Source of the DNA: Sinomicrobium oceani
GTDB lineage: Bacteria > Bacteroidota > Bacteroidia > Flavobacteriales > Flavobacteriaceae
Assembly: GCF_900119185.1 (NCBI RefSeq)
Contig: NZ_FPJE01000016.1
Span: 47,635 to 111,634 of the forward strand
Length of the DNA: 64,000 nt
Direction of reading: 5' to 3'
Shown here: positions 63,671-64,000 of the stretch, in pieces
How the letters are laid out: each line of letters starts with the position of its first letter
Numbering within the stretch: position 1 is the stretch's first letter
The notes under the pieces: model-generated
Told to the model about the DNA's origin: nothing
The model's input: the letters and a program-made list of their open reading frames with translations, nothing else
Database searches by the model: none
Position numbers and translations under genes: made by a program

Positions 63671-64000
63671 GAGGTTGTCTAAAAAGGCAGCCTCTTTTTT
63701 TTGTTATAAGGTTTTGTGTTTGTAACTTTAAGCATGAGCCGAAAAGTCACCTGGAAGATCTACGACCAAGGGCAGTTGAGCCTGCTTCCGCCCAGTTATG
63801 ATGACCTAGTTCCTCAGAACCATCCTGTACGTATTGTCAACACGATTTTGGACTCGGTAGACTTGAGCAACCTGGAAAAGACCTATCGTGGAGGCGGTAC
63901 ATCGAGCTATCATCCCAAAGTATTGCTAAAAATTTTAGTGTATGCCTATTTGCGCAACCTGTATTCTTCGCGTAAAATAGAGCAGGCCCTACATGAAAAC
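63671..64000 (+). mobile_element. Left end of an IS1182-like insertion sequence, right part beyond window
   Basis: The left end begins about 63671 with GAGGTTGTCTAAAAAGGCAG. This resembles terminal repeats of Bacteroidota IS1182/IS5-type elements. GAGGTTGTCT and AGGCAGCCTC form a stem followed by eight T residues, so the IS end doubles as a terminator just 13 bases after the tRNA. The exact boundary and target duplication cannot be fixed without the other end. Confidence 0.75.
63734..64000 (+). CDS. IS1182-family transposase, N-terminal part (cut by window edge)
   Basis: The 89 visible codons start with MSRKVTWKIYDQGQLSLL. They continue with PPSYDDLVPQNHPVRIVN and then SSYHPKVLLKILVYAYL followed by SSRKIEQALHEN. 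This is the N-terminal DUF772 region typical of IS1182-family transposases. The DDE catalytic domain lies outside the window, so whether the copy is intact is unknown. Confidence 0.9.
   Translation, partial: MSRKVTWKIYDQGQLSLLPPSYDDLVPQNHPVRIVNTILDSVDLSNLEKTYRGGGTSSYHPKVLLKILVYAYLRNLYSSRKIEQALHEN

Noticed and set aside
1..64000. CRISPR array, riboswitch or prophage
   Set aside because: I looked for regularly spaced direct repeats, known riboswitch leaders and phage genes and found none that I could support.

Overview
The window looks like a chromosomal segment of a flavobacterium (Bacteroidota, probably Flavobacteriaceae). The protein families point there: a lipoprotein alpha-2-macroglobulin, DUF4175, DUF4837 and DUF6909 proteins, an S9 peptidase lipoprotein, GH3, and 3-hydroxyanthranilate dioxygenase. 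So does the repeated promoter element TAnnTTTG upstream of many genes, together with the absence of Shine-Dalgarno sites. No rRNA, CRISPR array, prophage or capsule locus is visible. One insertion sequence starts at the right edge.

Left part (1-31.4 kb): an ALDH7 aldehyde dehydrogenase cut by the left edge, 3-hydroxyanthranilate dioxygenase, an isoaspartyl peptidase lipoprotein, a giant alpha-2-macroglobulin lipoprotein, adenine deaminase, an extended SDR and tyrS. A leftward block follows (LuxE-like, Wzz-like, DUF6909, lipoprotein, GH3, M23 peptidase), diverging from tatA. Then come tex, DUF4837, a LysM lytic transglycosylase and pgk, diverging from holB with a DoxX-like gene, and an S9 peptidase.

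Middle (31.4-51 kb): a chromosome-maintenance-like region. Four 16-bp palindromes matching the ParB site parS lie in 4.2 kb around mnmG (gidA) and ybeY. About 14 kb further on, a gene-free AT-rich interval of about 790 bp between a DUF2007 gene and rpiB carries DnaA-box-like sequences, including a phased 10-bp tandem array, and is a candidate oriC. Between them are a large DUF4175 coiled-coil membrane protein, gltX, an SPFH protein, glnS diverging from folB, tRNA-Cys, a LysE exporter, a DUF2807 protein and rnr.

Right part (51-64 kb): an ElaA-like acetyltransferase, mtgA with a FAD oxidoreductase, a 59-residue membrane protein, lepA and a Cys-type sulfatase lipoprotein. Then a compact cassette: a divergent Lgt-like membrane protein overlapping a radical SAM enzyme with the cysteine layout of archaeal tetraether lipid synthase (Tes/MJ0619), followed by a two-helix membrane protein. 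This is the best candidate for an undescribed system, possibly a radical modification of membrane lipid or lipoprotein acyl chains. After it lie a Dus-family enzyme, a LolC/E-type permease with rbfA, methylmalonyl-CoA epimerase, a CAT-anticodon tRNA and the left end of an IS1182-like element.
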